A DNA stretch of 64,000 bases, from contig VWZW01001414.1 of NCBI GenBank assembly GCA_013397115.1, forward strand, positions 639,656-703,655, read 5' to 3'. The notes below the pieces were generated by a model. It did no database searches. It was not told where the DNA came from and saw nothing but the letters and a program-made list of their open reading frames with translations. Numbering within the stretch: the stretch's first letter is position 1; the number at the start of each line of letters is the position of its first letter. Position numbers and translations under genes: made by a program. This DNA comes from Edolisoma coerulescens (taxonomy: Eukaryota; Chordata; Aves; Passeriformes; Campephagidae). This document shows, one piece after another, positions 1 to 12,671 of this stretch.

Positions 1-3000
1 TGCACATCTTACACACCAAGCCATCCACCCTGAACCTGCTCCCTGCAGCTGAACCCCACAGCACAGTGCAAAGCCCCCCAGCCATTTCAAATGGACACCC
101 AGGGCTGTCCATGTGCATCAGATCACAGCACTGGCTGGGTACCACAGTTAATCTTAATGTCATGGACAGCTCCAACTTGGAATTTTTTCCTAGAAAACCA
201 AAACCAGCAAACTCAATGTTTAAAATGCTGGAATGTATGTGATTTAAGGCATTTATTGAAGCTCAAGTAGTCACAGGAATTATACAGATTCTCAGTCCCA
301 GATGATGTCAAGAACATTCTCCGAATTTAGGCAGATCATTCAGTGTAACAAATACCAAAGCTGAGATCCACCCTCAAAACTGCTCTTGTGAAACACTTCA
401 GAAACACATGAAAATTAGTATTTTTGGGAGTTTCTAGAGATTGAGATCCTCTGGTGGAAAACAAACAAAACCATAAATTCTAGTGCATGTCAGATTTTTC
501 TGTAACACATAGAAGTATTTTTGAGTTGGACAGACAACCATCAGGTGACACATGACTTGTCTATGAAAATTCTGTTTCCAACTTTTTGGAGGATGGAGGG
601 GTTATTTAAACCATGTAATAAAAGAACATTCCTCCCTGTCCTCTGCTTTCTCGTGACATGTCTTTCTACTGCTTTATAAAAAAAGTCTTTTTTTTTGTTA
701 ACATCCACAGCAGGATCTATATGAAAACTTTACACTTATGATTTTTTTTTAACCTCAAAGGAACTTTTTGGGTGAAGTTACTGAAGCTTAAAAGATATTT
801 AAATAAGGTCTGAAGATGTCACTTTAAAAAAAAACCCAACAAACCTGACTGAGCTGCCTCTTTCAAAAATATCAAGAGTAAAGGTGTGCTTGACTGTAAC
901 TCCTGCTTGTTCACCCTTCAATAAAAGGGTCTGGCCTATCAGCAAACCCTGCTCTTTCCCCAAAACCTGCAAAATGAGAGATTGCTGCACACTAACAGCA
1001 GTGTCACGTTTTGCTGAGTAGCTGACTTTGTGATAAAGAACAAATTTCTGTCTTGCAAGAATGCTGCGATGCTAGTGATGTTTTTAAGAATTCAAAATAG
1101 TTTTCCCTAAAAGCCCATTTCTGTTGTGATTTTACAGAGGCAAGAAATGCTCTTTCAAAATTCAGCATGCAAGTTGGCCCTTTTTCTGCATTTTGCTTTA
1201 AGGCAAATAGATCTTGCAAGGTTTTAAGTGAGAATTAAAAACCAAAATTAAATGCATCACTGGGATGCTTTAATGATGGAATTCCCTCTGATTAATCAAT
1301 TCAGTCACCAAACCCACTGCCAAGTACCACAAATCCACTGAGACTCATCCACTTCTGCTCAGAATGCTGAGAATGCCCCGAGCAGTCTCTCTACACATGG
1401 AACACTTGTTCTGGGGTGTAAGAACAGAGAATAAAACCCTGCTGTCTCTGGCTGAGTGTGCTCTGGAGTTTAAAGGGGGTGTCTGCTAAAACAGCCCTGT
1501 CTAGTCCGGCTGGAGCACACAGGAATGTAATGATTACCCTGGGCACACTTCACAAAGCTCTCTACAACTATCATTACAGTCTTGACTCATTTTGACAGGT
1601 ATTAGAATATTTATAAAATTCAAGTACACTCTAAACTTTTCTGAGGTCTGTTTTTCCTAACGAAATGTCACTTCTTTCAGACTCCTCTACTCCTGTTGTA
1701 CTAAAAAAGAACCATCTTCCCAGCAGCCTCCCTGAGCCCCTCCAGCACTATTTTCAAAGAGTGAATGTTCAATTATTCAGTGAAACAAGACAATGGTGTA
1801 TTAAAGGGAAAGCTCAAGATACATCTTAATAAAGTTTCAGTGCTCCTTGTTTCTTAATTAACTTTTCGTTTTATAATTTGGAACACCTCTACATCTATAA
1901 ACAGCTGCTGGTCTTCAAAATGCAAACTCAATCCTTAACTGCCAGCACTGTAATTTATTTACCATGCTGACAGACTGTATTTTTGTTTTATTAAGTTTTT
2001 GCACACCCTATTTCAGATATTTTGAAGGAGCACTTGGGAGGCACAGGGGCTCTTTCTCATCAGCTCATTACATAAACCAGCCCATGGCTAAAAAACCCAA
2101 CCAGGTAAAGGGGAAAATGAACTAAACCCACAATAAATATTTCTCTGTCAATAAGATGTTAGAAGCCATTTAAAGCAAATCACTGCATTCATGTACAGAT
2201 ACTCCTGACGTGGCCCCAGCAGGGAAGTGGTGAAATTCAGGTTATATTTCATAAATACAGTAAACAAAGGTTTGAGTTCCATTTGGCTTTTTCAACTCTA
2301 ATCTTTGAAAACCACATCCCTTTTCAATACAGTAGAAGAAGCACTGCTCAGGAAAGTAGAACACAACATAGATACAACAACTAACATGTATTTTTAGCTT
2401 TATTTTAATAATGTAGTCAGTGCACTGTTTCCTCTCTTCAAGAATAAGCTGCAGGGTTTATCTCTGATCATCTCAAAATTTCAGCTCTTCCATCGGAAAA
2501 AAAACCCTTTGAAGAACAAGAACTTGGAACCCTTAATGTAAGTGTTTACATATCTCAGCATTTTTCACATTTCTTCATTTAGGTCTATAAAATGTAAATT
2601 CACTCAACGAGTTTTTTCCTAGTGCCATGAAGACCTATCAAGACATAAATAATGTTTTTCAAGTCTTCTGCCATCCTACGACTGCCATAATATTCAACTT
2701 CAAAATACCACATTACATCACAATTTTAAACTCCAAATTACGCATTACTTTTATTTGTATCTAAAATTGTAACAGGTATACAACAAAACCCTACTAGAAA
2801 GTAAAATGAAGCATCTTCAATTGTTACTGTAAAGTGAAAATTTGACCAACTAAAAATACATGAAAAGACAGTTTATCAATGACCAGGTGTAGCTAACTCA
2901 CACTTTTTCCCTGTTATCCCTGATGACATCCATCATTTTCCTAAATCCATCAGTCACACATAAACACATTCTCTAGTACCCTTAGCCCTGATTAACCAAG

Positions 3001-3017
3001 GAACATAGACAAAGTAC
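1..3017 (-). other. HELZ intron after exon 21 (incomplete)
   Basis: This is AT-rich non-coding sequence between the GTACTT donor at 3017 and the window edge. I searched for the next HELZ exon (expected to begin with KFWERF) and did not find it. Short ORFs near 799-1219 have no recognisable similarity. No repeat could be named here. Confidence 0.8.
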
Positions 3018-3246
3018 CTGCATCTTCCAATGGAACACAAAGCAATAGGATCTCCCACCACAGCTACCAAGGATTGTGCTCTTGTAATGGCAGTGTTGAG
3101 AAGTTTGTAATTAGACAGAAAACCATAATCCAAGTCTTCTGTTGAATCCTCCAGTAACTGCTCTTTCCTTTTAATTGGAGTTTGCTTATGTTTGCACGTA
3201 TGCCGTGTTCGTACTGTGCTGAGGAACAAAACTCTGAACTGTTTTC
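3018..3246 (-). CDS. HELZ: HELZ exon 21: helicase motifs V and VI (residues 984-1060)
   Basis: The exon encodes KQFRVLFLSTVRTRHTCKHK, QTPIKRKEQLLEDSTEDLDY, and GFLSNYKLLNTAITRAQSLV, ending in AVVGDPIALCSIGRC with two bases of the next codon. The strand FRVLFLSTVR follows the V-Q-G of exon 20 as in motif V. LLNTAITRAQ at 1032-1041 is motif VI, including the arginine finger R1039. It is 229 nt with an ATTTTAG acceptor and a GTACTT donor. The next exon (human KFWERFIALCHENHSL) could not be found down to position 1, so the gene continues off the left edge. Confidence 0.97.
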
Positions 3247-4138
3247 CTAAAATGAAACAGAAAACATCTCTGAGATAATTGTTGCTATTTCTGCTCATCT
3301 CACAACCAGACCACTGCCCTTGCCAGCCAGATTTCACACCTAGATGTTCTGAACTCATAGCTACCCTTTACATGAAGAGCTTTATGCAAGAATAATAAGA
3401 TTTAAAATTTTTAAAAGATGCACTATAAATAGCATATTCCATTACAAGAATATTTCCTCCTTAAAAAACTTACTTTTTCACCTTGATATTAATCACTCCT
3501 GAACTTTCTGAAATGTTAATTATCATCACAGCGTTGCCAGTCAGTCAATAACAAATCTTGAATTTATTTATTCTACCTTAAAAAAAAGTTCTGGACATTT
3601 TGGATTCATATTTTAAAATTTCTCAAATACATGAATATCCACCATGAAAAAACAGAGCAAACCACTCACTGTCACTCAGCTACTTTATCATCTGCCTTTG
3701 TTTATTACTGACTAGAAGTGCAACCTAGCAACAGGCTATGCCTACACAAAATCCTTGTTATCAATGTGATTTCAGGAAGAAACACCTAAATTTTTAGACT
3801 CCTTGCAGTTTATTCCGCAGATGGAAAACAAATCAATAAAACATTCTGGGGCTAAAGTTCTGTTACATTTGTATTTGGAACTCTAAAATCCATCAGCTTG
3901 TTAAAAATGTGAAAATCACGTTAAAAATCTCAGTTTTCACCATTTTCACTCCATTTATTTTTTAAGTAAGGTTGAACTTAATTCTGAGAAAACATAAATC
4001 TCATGTCGGTGAGTTTATAGTCGACGTCGGAGCAAGATGTGTATCCCAGCTCTCCTTTCGCTCGCACGGCTTTCGGACATTTCAGAAAGTCATCCTGCAG
4101 CAGACACGTTCCCCGCTGCGCCCAGCCCTGCCCCTCAC
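3247..4138 (-). other. HELZ intron 20 (892 bp)
   Basis: This intron runs from GTGAGG at 4138 to ATTTTAG at 3247. Its first ~125 bp (4013-4138) are CpG-dense and continuous with exon 20, and the rest is AT-rich. If retained, the reading frame would run on into it and stop near 3978, before motif VI. Confidence 0.9.
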
Positions 4139-4325
4139 CCTGGACGTTGAGCACTCTCTCCACGCTGACGTCCGACAGGCGCTTCTTGCGCAGCTCGGCG
4201 CGGATCCGGAACACCTGGTCGGCGTACGGGGTCACCACCCCGATGCTGCCGTCGTCCAGCTTGCCCCAGGCCACGGGCCACTTCCTCCTCAGCTCCTCCA
4301 CACGCTCCACCACTTCAAACACCTT
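4013..4325. promoter_or_regulatory. CpG-dense patch over HELZ exon 20
   Basis: I count about 29 CpG dinucleotides in roughly 310 bp, while the surrounding introns have very few. It spans the whole of exon 20 and the first 125 bp of the following intron. It could be an intragenic CpG island, or only a GC-rich patch produced by biased gene conversion. No promoter element was recognised. Confidence 0.55.
4139..4322 (-). CDS. HELZ: HELZ exon 20: RecA2 motif with TPYADQ (residues 923-984)
   Basis: The exon encodes VFEVVERVEELRRKWPVAWG, KLDDGSIGVVTPYADQVFRI, and RAELRKKRLSDVSVERVLNV ahead of the final Q and a split glycine codon. IGVVTPYADQ at 949-958 corresponds to the 'I-G-V-I/V-T-P-Y-x-x-Q' motif of UPF1-like helicases. 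It is 184 nt. The acceptor ends in AAG (CTTCTAAG), a less usual base before AG, and the donor is GTGAGG. By my hand count, 57 of 61 codons end in G or C. The exon sits in a CpG-dense patch unlike any other stretch of the window. Confidence 0.97.
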
Positions 4326-6629
4326 AGAAGGAAGGCAGGATTCTTAGAAGTTATGCCCCACCGAGCATCACTCTTTGATATGGAAAGAGAATTTGAACTC
4401 TGAAGCTCTGAAACACTTAGATGACACAGTGTTACACAAGCAATGATACCACTGCATCCTACAGTGATACTCTAAAGTATCATGTATTAAAACAATGTAT
4501 TCACTATGCAGCATCCTTTTTTTCCTTGAAATAAGTTTCCCCACAAAAGTCACTGTTAAAATCACAAACTTCAAAATTACATTAATAATCTTAATTTTCA
4601 TTCTTAGGCTCTTATGAAAATGTCAAGTGCACTAGGACCTTTCTTGTCATACTTCATCTTATTTCTGTAAGTAAATGTACTGCCTAAATAGCTGTAATTT
4701 TATTTTTATTCTGGATTTTATATATATGTCATCTTAGAGTCTGATAACTCTAGACACAGAGTCCGTATACCAGAGCACAATCATTACCCATTCCAAAGGA
4801 TACCATTGGGAGTTCCAGATTATTCATCAACTGCTGGTTCATCTCTGTGAAATACTATGAAATGTGCTACCTGAGAAGCCTAATGTGTAATAAAACCTGA
4901 AAACCTCCTCCTGTGAGGAGCCAGCCTCAAAGTAACCTCCTGCCAGAGCAGCTCATTTCAACACACCAGAGGTACTGCACTGCAAAAGGCATTTCTGAGT
5001 AACTTTACAGAAGGTTTGTGATTCCTTTTCTTTTTTTTTAATTTATATTCAATAAATATTTCTCCAGCTATTTAAAGCATGATAATTGATGATGCAGTTT
5101 TCCTACAGCATCACAAATGCAAGCTCAGCCTCTTAAAGAAAAAAAAAGATCTGTTAATCCTTAAAAAGTCACAGATAGTTTATTTTCGGCAATTTCAGAG
5201 GACAGTGAAAATACGCGACTTTTTTTAAGCAAGTCCTGAATATTTTTGTGACATCAATTCTGGTATTTAAAAGCCAGCTCTACTGACAAAGGATATTAGA
5301 ATAAACTTTGATATCTATAAAAACCATAGCACAAAAATAATGATCTTTTGTAGGTATTTTGGCAAGATCCTCTGAAAGTATATAGCTTCTGGGTATGTAT
5401 TTAGAATTAATACCACATAGGGAAATTTTCAAATGAAGACCAACAAGGGAAAGTGTATTTCCCAGATTAATTCTTAATATAGGCATCAATGAGCCACAAG
5501 ATGCCCCAATGCAAACATCCATTAAGGGTCAAACAGAAAAATTCTCCCTCATCATCTAATTTCAGTTTTTCCTGTTGGTGTTTAAGGAGCCTTTGTCCTT
5601 CATTTCTGCCTGTGGCTATTAATGACTCACACTTTTCAGACAGTTACTTGGCCACCAAAGATATTTTTAGGTCTTTTACAACTTTTTTTAAATGGCAAAG
5701 TAATCCAAGTACATTAATGAAAGCAGTCAGGTGTCCAGAAGTCATTGGAGCTTCTTACTTGAGCAGGTATTTTAACACAGCAAAGCATGTTTAACAAGTG
5801 CAGCATAACAACAACAAACAGGTTTCAAATTGTGCATCTGATGAACCACACCATGATCAACAAGAGGAAACAGACAGCTCTGCAGTGCTTCCTAACAAGC
5901 ACTAACCAGAAATTCCTCCTAAGCTTACAAAAATTACTGCTATTTCTTTGATTTTCTCTCCCTCCCCTAACTGGAGGTGACTGGGAAAAGGCATCTTCCA
6001 CTATGAAAAGCGTTATCAAGTCAGAAGGTGGGAGGTGGGTGCTGCTGCATGTGTTTGTTTTCGTGGGCTTGGGTTGTTTGGTTTTTTAAAACACAAGGGA
6101 AGGAATGAGAATGAAAGTAATTTTTGAAGAATACCAATAAATCTATGTGAAACAAACAGATTGAGAATAAGTTCTCACCTAAAAGAATCTCATCTGCACA
6201 TTATCAGTTAGACACTGATCCTAAACATATTAAAGCAAATGTGAAATGTTACTCCAGAGGACTCTTATCTGAGTGGGAACATTTCTACAACAGTCAAAGA
6301 AATCTAAGTTTTACTTCAAATTGCAGTTACTCTCAGTTGCTAAGATACATCTATCAGAATGTCACATAAATTATCAGGAAAGACATCCTGAAGAATGAGG
6401 CTGAGACAATGAGATGCGGCTTATAATTTGCAAAGAAAGAAAGAAGGTAAATTAGTGGAAATGTTTACTACAATCGCAATTTTCATTACATCATGTTTAG
6501 CAAACTCCATGCTCCCCTCTCCTAGTAGAGGACAATTTATGTCTTCCACCCACACTGAGCATAAACCAGTAAATTTGGGGGAGTGAAGCTTTAAGAAAAC
6601 AATCAACAGTAAAAGCAAAGAAGAGTTAC
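4323..6629 (-). other. HELZ intron 19 (2.3 kb)
   Basis: This is AT-rich intronic sequence between GTAACT at 6629 and the AAG acceptor at 4323. No repeat, RNA gene or other feature could be supported. Confidence 0.9.
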
Positions 6630-6777
6630 CTCTGCATTATTGTAAAAAGCTGTACTATTTTTTTCTTGCACATCTTCTCCACGTGCTGTGAAGAAAGTCA
6701 AAGGGTAGAAATCTTTGTGTGCTGGCTGCTTTCCACTTGCCATCAATTTGCCTTCATAGAAAAGTTCGGATGTGTAA
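6630..6777 (-). CDS. HELZ: HELZ exon 19: RecA2 segment (residues 873-922)
   Basis: The exon completes N873 and encodes YTSELFYEGKLMASGKQPAH, KDFYPLTFFTARGEDVQ, and EKNSTAFYNNAE. This matches the family pattern in which the SELFYEGKL helix follows the NYRSH motif and a loop with the R-G-E-D sequence follows. It is 148 nt, beginning after a CGTTACAG acceptor and ending in phase 0 at a GTAACT donor. Codon use is AT-leaning, with 17 of 49 third positions G or C, in sharp contrast to exon 20. Confidence 0.97.
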
Positions 6778-9237
6778 CTGTAACGAGGCAAAACAGGGTA
6801 AAATGTGGAGTCTACACATGAGCTCACTGATAAAATATGCAAATCTCCCTGATGAAATATGCAACCACAAAATACTTCATAAGGAAAACAGAACCACTGA
6901 TTACTATTCAGCATCTTCAAATGATTACTCTGAACTGATATTTCCCTACTACAGACACAGCAGAAGGCACTAAAAATGTGCTTCTCCAACACTTTTTCTA
7001 CAAAGGCTGTTTTTTCTTCTCATCTAAAGCTCAACAAAGTTACGAACATTCTCAGTGATGTTTCACTCAGAAGTTCTGGTGGATGGAAACTGAGCAAAAA
7101 GAACACTTGCTGTCTGGCACTGGTTATTCCCCAGGCTGGACAATGAGCTTGTTCATGTCAGTGAAGAGTTATTGAACTTGGAAGATAAATTTACTACAGA
7201 TTTCGTGTGCACTGAGCACGACGCAGGCCAAGCGTTCAGCTGTCAAGCAAGCTTTTCTTCTGTGACTTCTACTCCAGGCTGATCTATGTTGCTAGAGACC
7301 AGAAACACAACCAGAACAGAGTTCCTCTGCTGGCAGCAGCCATTCCAGCAGCTGGCTGACTGAAAAAGAAATGAGGCAAGAACGACTTCATGGTGAAAAG
7401 TAGGAGGGAACAAGGCAAAGGGAATGGAATGAGGCAAAAAGGCAGCAAGGAGAGACTGCAGAGTGCTGTAAATCTTGTATGCTACTGCACAGTAGAGATG
7501 AACCAATGCAGTGGCTTCCAGTAGTTAGTGAATTTTGGTGCCATCTAACTTTTCAATGCTCAGCCTCCAACCTTAATGTTCTTTGGATATCACTCAGAGG
7601 CTGCAGTAACCTGAGTAAAGCCTGACATGAAGACAACCAAAGCAGCAGACTGTGCAGCTGGTGGGTCCATTGAGTCCTTCCAGGATTCCAGTTATTGCAG
7701 CTTAAGATGGAAATAGCTCATGGAAAAGCCACAGAAATTTGTCGGCTACCAAATCACCAGCAAAGCACTGCCGCCCACCCCTGACCTGAAGTGGCTTACC
7801 CTGGACAACCCTGAAGAACACTGGACTCCTCTATGGGTTGGGTTGCAGCAGTCACAGGGCAGAGCAGAGGGCAGCAGCCAGAGGGCAAAACTAACCATTT
7901 CTTCTGCAAATTAACTTTTAGTAATGAGATCTCATTAAACAACAAAACTTTTCTGTATGGGCTGTTTTTTTCCAATTACAGCTCCAAAGTCAGGCTGAAC
8001 TAATGGCATGTTCTTTCCTCAATTTATCATGGTGTCTTTACTTCAGTGAGGTAAAGATGATTAATGAGCCCTTCATCTTCCTACACTTCTGTCCTAAGTG
8101 TCATGGTCCCATTTGTCAGGGGAAATTCCACATTATACAAAAAAGAAGACTTGAGACATCTCCTAAAGGGACCACCATGAGAGTGTTCAGCTGGTTTCAC
8201 CTTACACAGCAACACTTCCCAGTGGAATTGGGCACACTGGACTTTCACCAGAGAGCCAACCAGCCCCAGTGGTGTTTCTGCATCCTCACCTCAGTGTTCA
8301 ACACAGTGGATACTTCTTGGAACTCCCTGTCTGAACTCCAGCTGCTGAAGTGAATTTTCATGATCTTTCTGAGGCAAATGACATGGAAGTGATCTCTAAA
8401 GAAAAGCTGAAATGATCCCTTCCTTTACAGATGTTCTCTCATTTCAAACTCAGAAACTCAAGAAATGTGTAAGAAATTTAGCAGCACTCAGCCTATAATT
8501 ACGAAGTCCATAAAGTGAAGACAGATCAAGCTATGTAAAAAATATTTTACATTCTCACTTTTGATTCCCCAGAGCACTTAAATATTTCTGCTTTTGCTTT
8601 GAACACAGTGATAACCTAATTAGTATGACTGGATACCAACATAATATTCCTCAGTACATATTTGAGCCAGGATTTAAACTTTAGCATTTTTCCCCATGAT
8701 TGCACTTATTCTTTCCAGCACAGCTCATGGATGAGCTCATTACACTGGCAGCCATTAGTTTATCATTGCATAAAAATGCAAACCCACTGATTAATGTGTC
8801 TTGAAAGAAGTAATAAAAGATGTCAACAGTAAAAAAACATGCTCAAAATTTGACCTATTTTTTTCCATTCACAGTTGCACATCCATATGTTCCTTACATT
8901 GCCCACAGCTTACCATTCCAAGATAATCCACCCCAGTAAATCTAAAATTCTGAAATGGTTCAAAGAAGCACAGAGCCTATAGAACAGTGGTTAAAAAGGG
9001 GAAGTTGGCTCTTGTTTGGTTTAGTGTGCAAGCAGCCACAGCATCCCCACCTGAATGAGGGGTCTGTCCCACAGCTCTGGCTGCTGCTCTAGGAGACCAA
9101 ATTACAACACAGAATTACTAATTAACTTCGAAACAACTAAGATTTCATGACAGAAACACTTCAGCTGTGTTTGGCTCTTTTGTTCACTCACAGCAGTCAG
9201 AAGAAGCACATGATACAGTGAAAAAGTTCACACCTAC
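6778..9237 (-). other. HELZ intron 18 (2.5 kb)
   Basis: This intron sits between exons 18 and 19. Several short ORFs occur on both strands (for example 8003-8353 plus) but none resembles a known protein. Nothing else is recognised. Confidence 0.9.
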
Positions 9238-9383
9238 TTGATGATTGCTTCATGGGAGCGATAGTTCTCACACAGCAGGATCCTGCATGGGAATTCTGCA
9301 GGGTAGTGCTCGTAGAGCCGGTCGAGCAAGGAAACATGAAGGTTTCTCTCCCTGGCAAATTCACTGTAGACAAAAGGACTGAG
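9238..9383 (-). CDS. HELZ: HELZ exon 18: start of RecA2, NYR motif (residues 825-873)
   Basis: The exon encodes LSPFVYSEFARERNLHVSLL, DRLYEHYPAEFPCRI, and LLCENYRSHEAII, with the first two bases of N873. The L-x-x-N-Y-R-S-H block (864-868) is a hallmark of the UPF1/MOV10 family and marks the beginning of the second RecA domain. It is 146 nt, with a CTATTACAG acceptor and a GTAGGT donor, entering in phase 0 and leaving in phase 2. It is nearly identical to human HELZ. Confidence 0.97.
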
Positions 9384-10802
9384 CTGTAATAGACACACAC
9401 ATACAAAGAAAATGTAACTAAATAGGTGGACTCGGAAATTCATGCTCCCAACAGATGTATTTTGCATCAAACCAAAAATGAAACCTTCCTTTTACTGTAC
9501 ATTCATAGTTGGAAGACACAGACCATGGCTGTTCCACAGAAATGCTCCTTCCTACCAGAAAAGTGACAAGAGACCAGCGTGGTCTTAAAGGAACAATTAA
9601 ATATGCAATAAATATGCAGATAGCCCTTATATCTAAGTTCAACACTCCAAACTGTGTTCAGAATGACTTTACACCATTATTCTGACAACCACTTTTACGA
9701 TTAAGTTATTACCACAAAAAGTACAGCTCAGAAAATACAGAATTTTTAATACTATTTTAGAAGTTAAATAGAAATGTTGTTGAAAAAACAGAAACCCAGT
9801 GACCTATTTTCTGTTACACTAAACTCCTACTAGGCTTGTTTAACAATAAAACCAGCATCTATTGCAGTAGGAAAAATAGAACCAAAGATGATAAGAAAGA
9901 GATTTTTAAAATACAACTTCAAAGTGTAGAAATAAAGCCAATCTATTTTGTCATTCCGAATTCATTTGATTCAGATTCTGAGTTTCACTTCAGCTAAACA
10001 CTAGTTTTTGAAATTTAAATACTGGACACCTGATAGAGGATCTTCTGGAAGACCTTGAGCTATACAGCAGCCTGGGACACACAAGCCCAGCCAAGACTTC
10101 ATCCACCCAGCTGGGCTGATGCGATCAAGCCTGAAGTAAGAATTCCAAGCTCTTGAAAAGCATTTTTGAGAGCAGTATTTAAAAAGCACTATCCCAGCCC
10201 TTGGCATTACTAATACCATGACCTGAAATGATCCAGTAGTATTAAATCATAGGTGGCAACACCATTCTAAGTTTGTTACTGTACCAAAGCAAACATCCAC
10301 TCTACTGCTACCGTGAGATGTGAAGAGAATCAAAGGCAAATCTATAAAAACAAATAAATCTGGCCTAAATCAATAAAGCAAGTAAAGCTGACTTTTCCAA
10401 GCATGCTTGCTTATGCCTACAGGCTGCGAAATGACAGGCATAATCAGTGTTTTAAACTCTCCACACCGAGCAGCTCCCAGGCACTTTGCAGAAACATAAA
10501 AGCACTGGCTAGTTTCAGGTTCCCATTTCTCATTTGTTCAAATCTTCACTAGATTAGATGCTTCTAATAAAAATTTAAAGTTCTCTAAATCCTAATTCTC
10601 CATATTCTTGAATTCTTTTAAAAATCAACAGGGAATACCAAACTCCTGACTCTAACACCTATCCCCATATCTTACTCAAGTAACATCCCTGGTATTCTCC
10701 TTGGCTTCCCCATCTATCATATGATTTGGCACAGATAAATAAATATATAAATACAAATATTATACATATGCACTTCATACTCAAAAATTCCATAGCTCTT
10801 AC
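9384..10802 (-). other. HELZ intron 17 (1.4 kb)
   Basis: This intron lies between motif III (exon 17) and the NYR exon (exon 18). It is AT-rich, with no named repeat seen. Confidence 0.9.
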
Positions 10803-10921
10803 CTGCATATGGTCGCCAGCCAAGACAATTCTTGTGTTTTTATTAGCTAATGCTAGAGGCATAATAGTTTCACACTCCATAGCTTGAGCAGCTTCATCTA
10901 ACAGAATGTGAGTAAAAAACC
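10803..10921 (-). CDS. HELZ: HELZ exon 17: helicase motifs II (DEAA) and III (residues 785-824)
   Basis: The exon encodes FFTHILLDEAAQAMECETIM followed by PLALANKNTRIVLAGDHMQ. DEAA at 793-796 is motif II (Walker B), with catalytic Asp and Glu present. GDHMQ at 820-824 is motif III. DEAA rather than DEAD or DEXH is the form typical of UPF1-like helicases. It is 119 nt, starts in phase 1 after TTTTACAG, and ends in phase 0 at a GTAAGA donor. The residues ANKN differ slightly from what I recall for human (ATQN). Confidence 0.98.
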
Positions 10922-12492
10922 CTGTAAAATAGAGATATCAGCAAATAAATGAAACTTGAAATATGATAAAAAGAACACTGATAACAAAACAAAAACTTGA
11001 ACTTCACATTCTGTATTCTGACAGTAACCAAAACTAGAATAAAAAAAATGTATGGCTTACACAAATTATTTTCTAGCAACTACTGAAAATTATACAAACA
11101 ATTTTCAAACCCATCAAATGACCAACAGTGGTCACCTGATTGCCAGTGACATTAGCAGGAGCCCCCAGGTCTGCCTCTTTCTTGTGATCCACATGAAATT
11201 AAACACGTGTTTCACCTGAGCCCTCCTTACACCAAGAGGAAATGTCTCTTGGCAGACCATCCCTCAAGAGGTTTCTCAAATCTGAAAGTCATTTCACCAC
11301 CATGAGACTTGAAGAGCTTTGGACAGTGACAATGACAAGGAATTCCTCATGTACTTGAGTCCTATTAACTATTTTATATACTAAATTTCCCATTAAAATT
11401 GCACACATACCTGGGCACTTTGCTGGTTATGGGCTTAAAGGAATGTTGGGGGGGAAAAAAGGAACAGAAGTTGAAGGAAAATTTAAATTCAATCTTATGA
11501 TAATATTGGACCAAAGGTTCGGTGGGAATCTATGCACTGGAGAACATGCACTTGAAAAAAAACTTGGCCACTGTAGACTTATATTTTATGAAATCTAAAT
11601 TCAGGATAGGTATAGAAGTGGTTTTATACATTGATGTCTGTGATATATTAAGGTTTAAAACAAAGTATTAGAGGACTTAGTGTACCATCCAATTAAGATT
11701 ACATACATAAAAATGTAGCAATTTTCTTTGGAAAATATGAATTTCATACAGCTGCACACACATTGCTATGGCATGACTGTACACAGCTCACTGCCAAACA
11801 AAGCAGCTATTTCTATCTAAAGACCCAAAAATATTTACCATAAATTCCATATTAGTTTCCTCTGTTGCAACAAATGCTTAAATGTAGCCACGTAAAACCA
11901 ACCCTAACAACTTATGTAAAGAAATTCCATATTTTCCAAAAGGCAGATGGGTTTCACTTGGAGATCAGGAAAATAATAAACCCTAAGCAGCCTCTACCCC
12001 AAAAAATCAGTCTAATATATTTCAGTTTAGAAAACAACCCTAAATGTATCATGTTAACAAAGACAGGGCTTGTATGTGTGGGAGTTGTTTGCAGAGCTAA
12101 ACAATTCACAAAACAAGGGAAAAAAGCTCTCTGTTATTTATGCTTACATGCTCCACTGAGTAATGACCTTAATGAGCATAATATTCAAAGTCAGAATCTC
12201 AAACAGAATTTTCCCTCTTGGATCTCAGAAACACCAGAACACAGATAGTACTGCTTCTTTATTTAATTTTTTTTAAAGAAGGAAAAGAAAGAATAAGCAA
12301 AAGGTTAATTAGAATGCCAGCAGTTTACAGCTTTGTAAGAAACATTTATTCATAAAAAAACAAAAGAGCATTTTACGATTATCATGGTTTACTTTATTTT
12401 TTAACAGTTCCAAGAACTGGGTAAGGAACCAACACTGGTAAGAGGAAGATATTTCACAAGCATGGATATTTCTTGCCTAGAAATTATCTTAC
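10922..12492 (-). other. HELZ intron 16 (1.6 kb)
   Basis: This intron lies between exons 16 and 17. It contains an open plus-strand frame at 11865-12248 that has no recognisable similarity and low-complexity composition. I regard it as chance. Confidence 0.88.
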
Positions 12493-12671
12493 CTGGTTCA
12501 AGATCCAGCTGACATAGATACTGTGATGTATTTAAAGTAACAACCACTACTCGTTGCTTAAGAATGTCTTCTTTCTGTGGCATCTGAAAGGTGGAATGTG
12601 TGCTTGAAATCAAACAGTACTGATGCACAACTGGGTGAACAGTCTTTACCCAGCGATTTCGGAAATATACC
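12493..12671 (-). CDS. HELZ: HELZ exon 16: RecA1 domain, motifs around Ib/Ic (residues 725-785)
   Basis: The exon encodes VYFRNRWVKTVHPVVHQYCL, STHSTFQMPQKEDILKQR, and then VVVVTLNTSQYLCQLDLEP. The VVVVTLNTS strand at 766-774 matches the 'V-T-x-x-T-S/A' strand that precedes motif II in UPF1/MOV10 proteins. It is 179 nt, enters in phase 2 and leaves in phase 1. The acceptor is TTTCCTAG and the donor is GTAAGA. It lies 6.6 kb from exon 15, across the longest complete intron of the window. Confidence 0.97.

Noticed and set aside
799..1219. Two minus-strand open frames considered as the next HELZ exon
   Set aside because: Neither contains the expected KFWERF...CHENHSL sequence nor suitable splice sites.
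3972..4403. 143-codon plus-strand open frame antisense to exon 20
   Set aside because: Explained by the GC-rich composition of exon 20. The real coding strand is the minus strand with matched splice sites and conserved motifs.
11865..12248. 127-codon plus-strand open frame in intron 16
   Set aside because: No recognised family, and intronic position and composition suggest chance.
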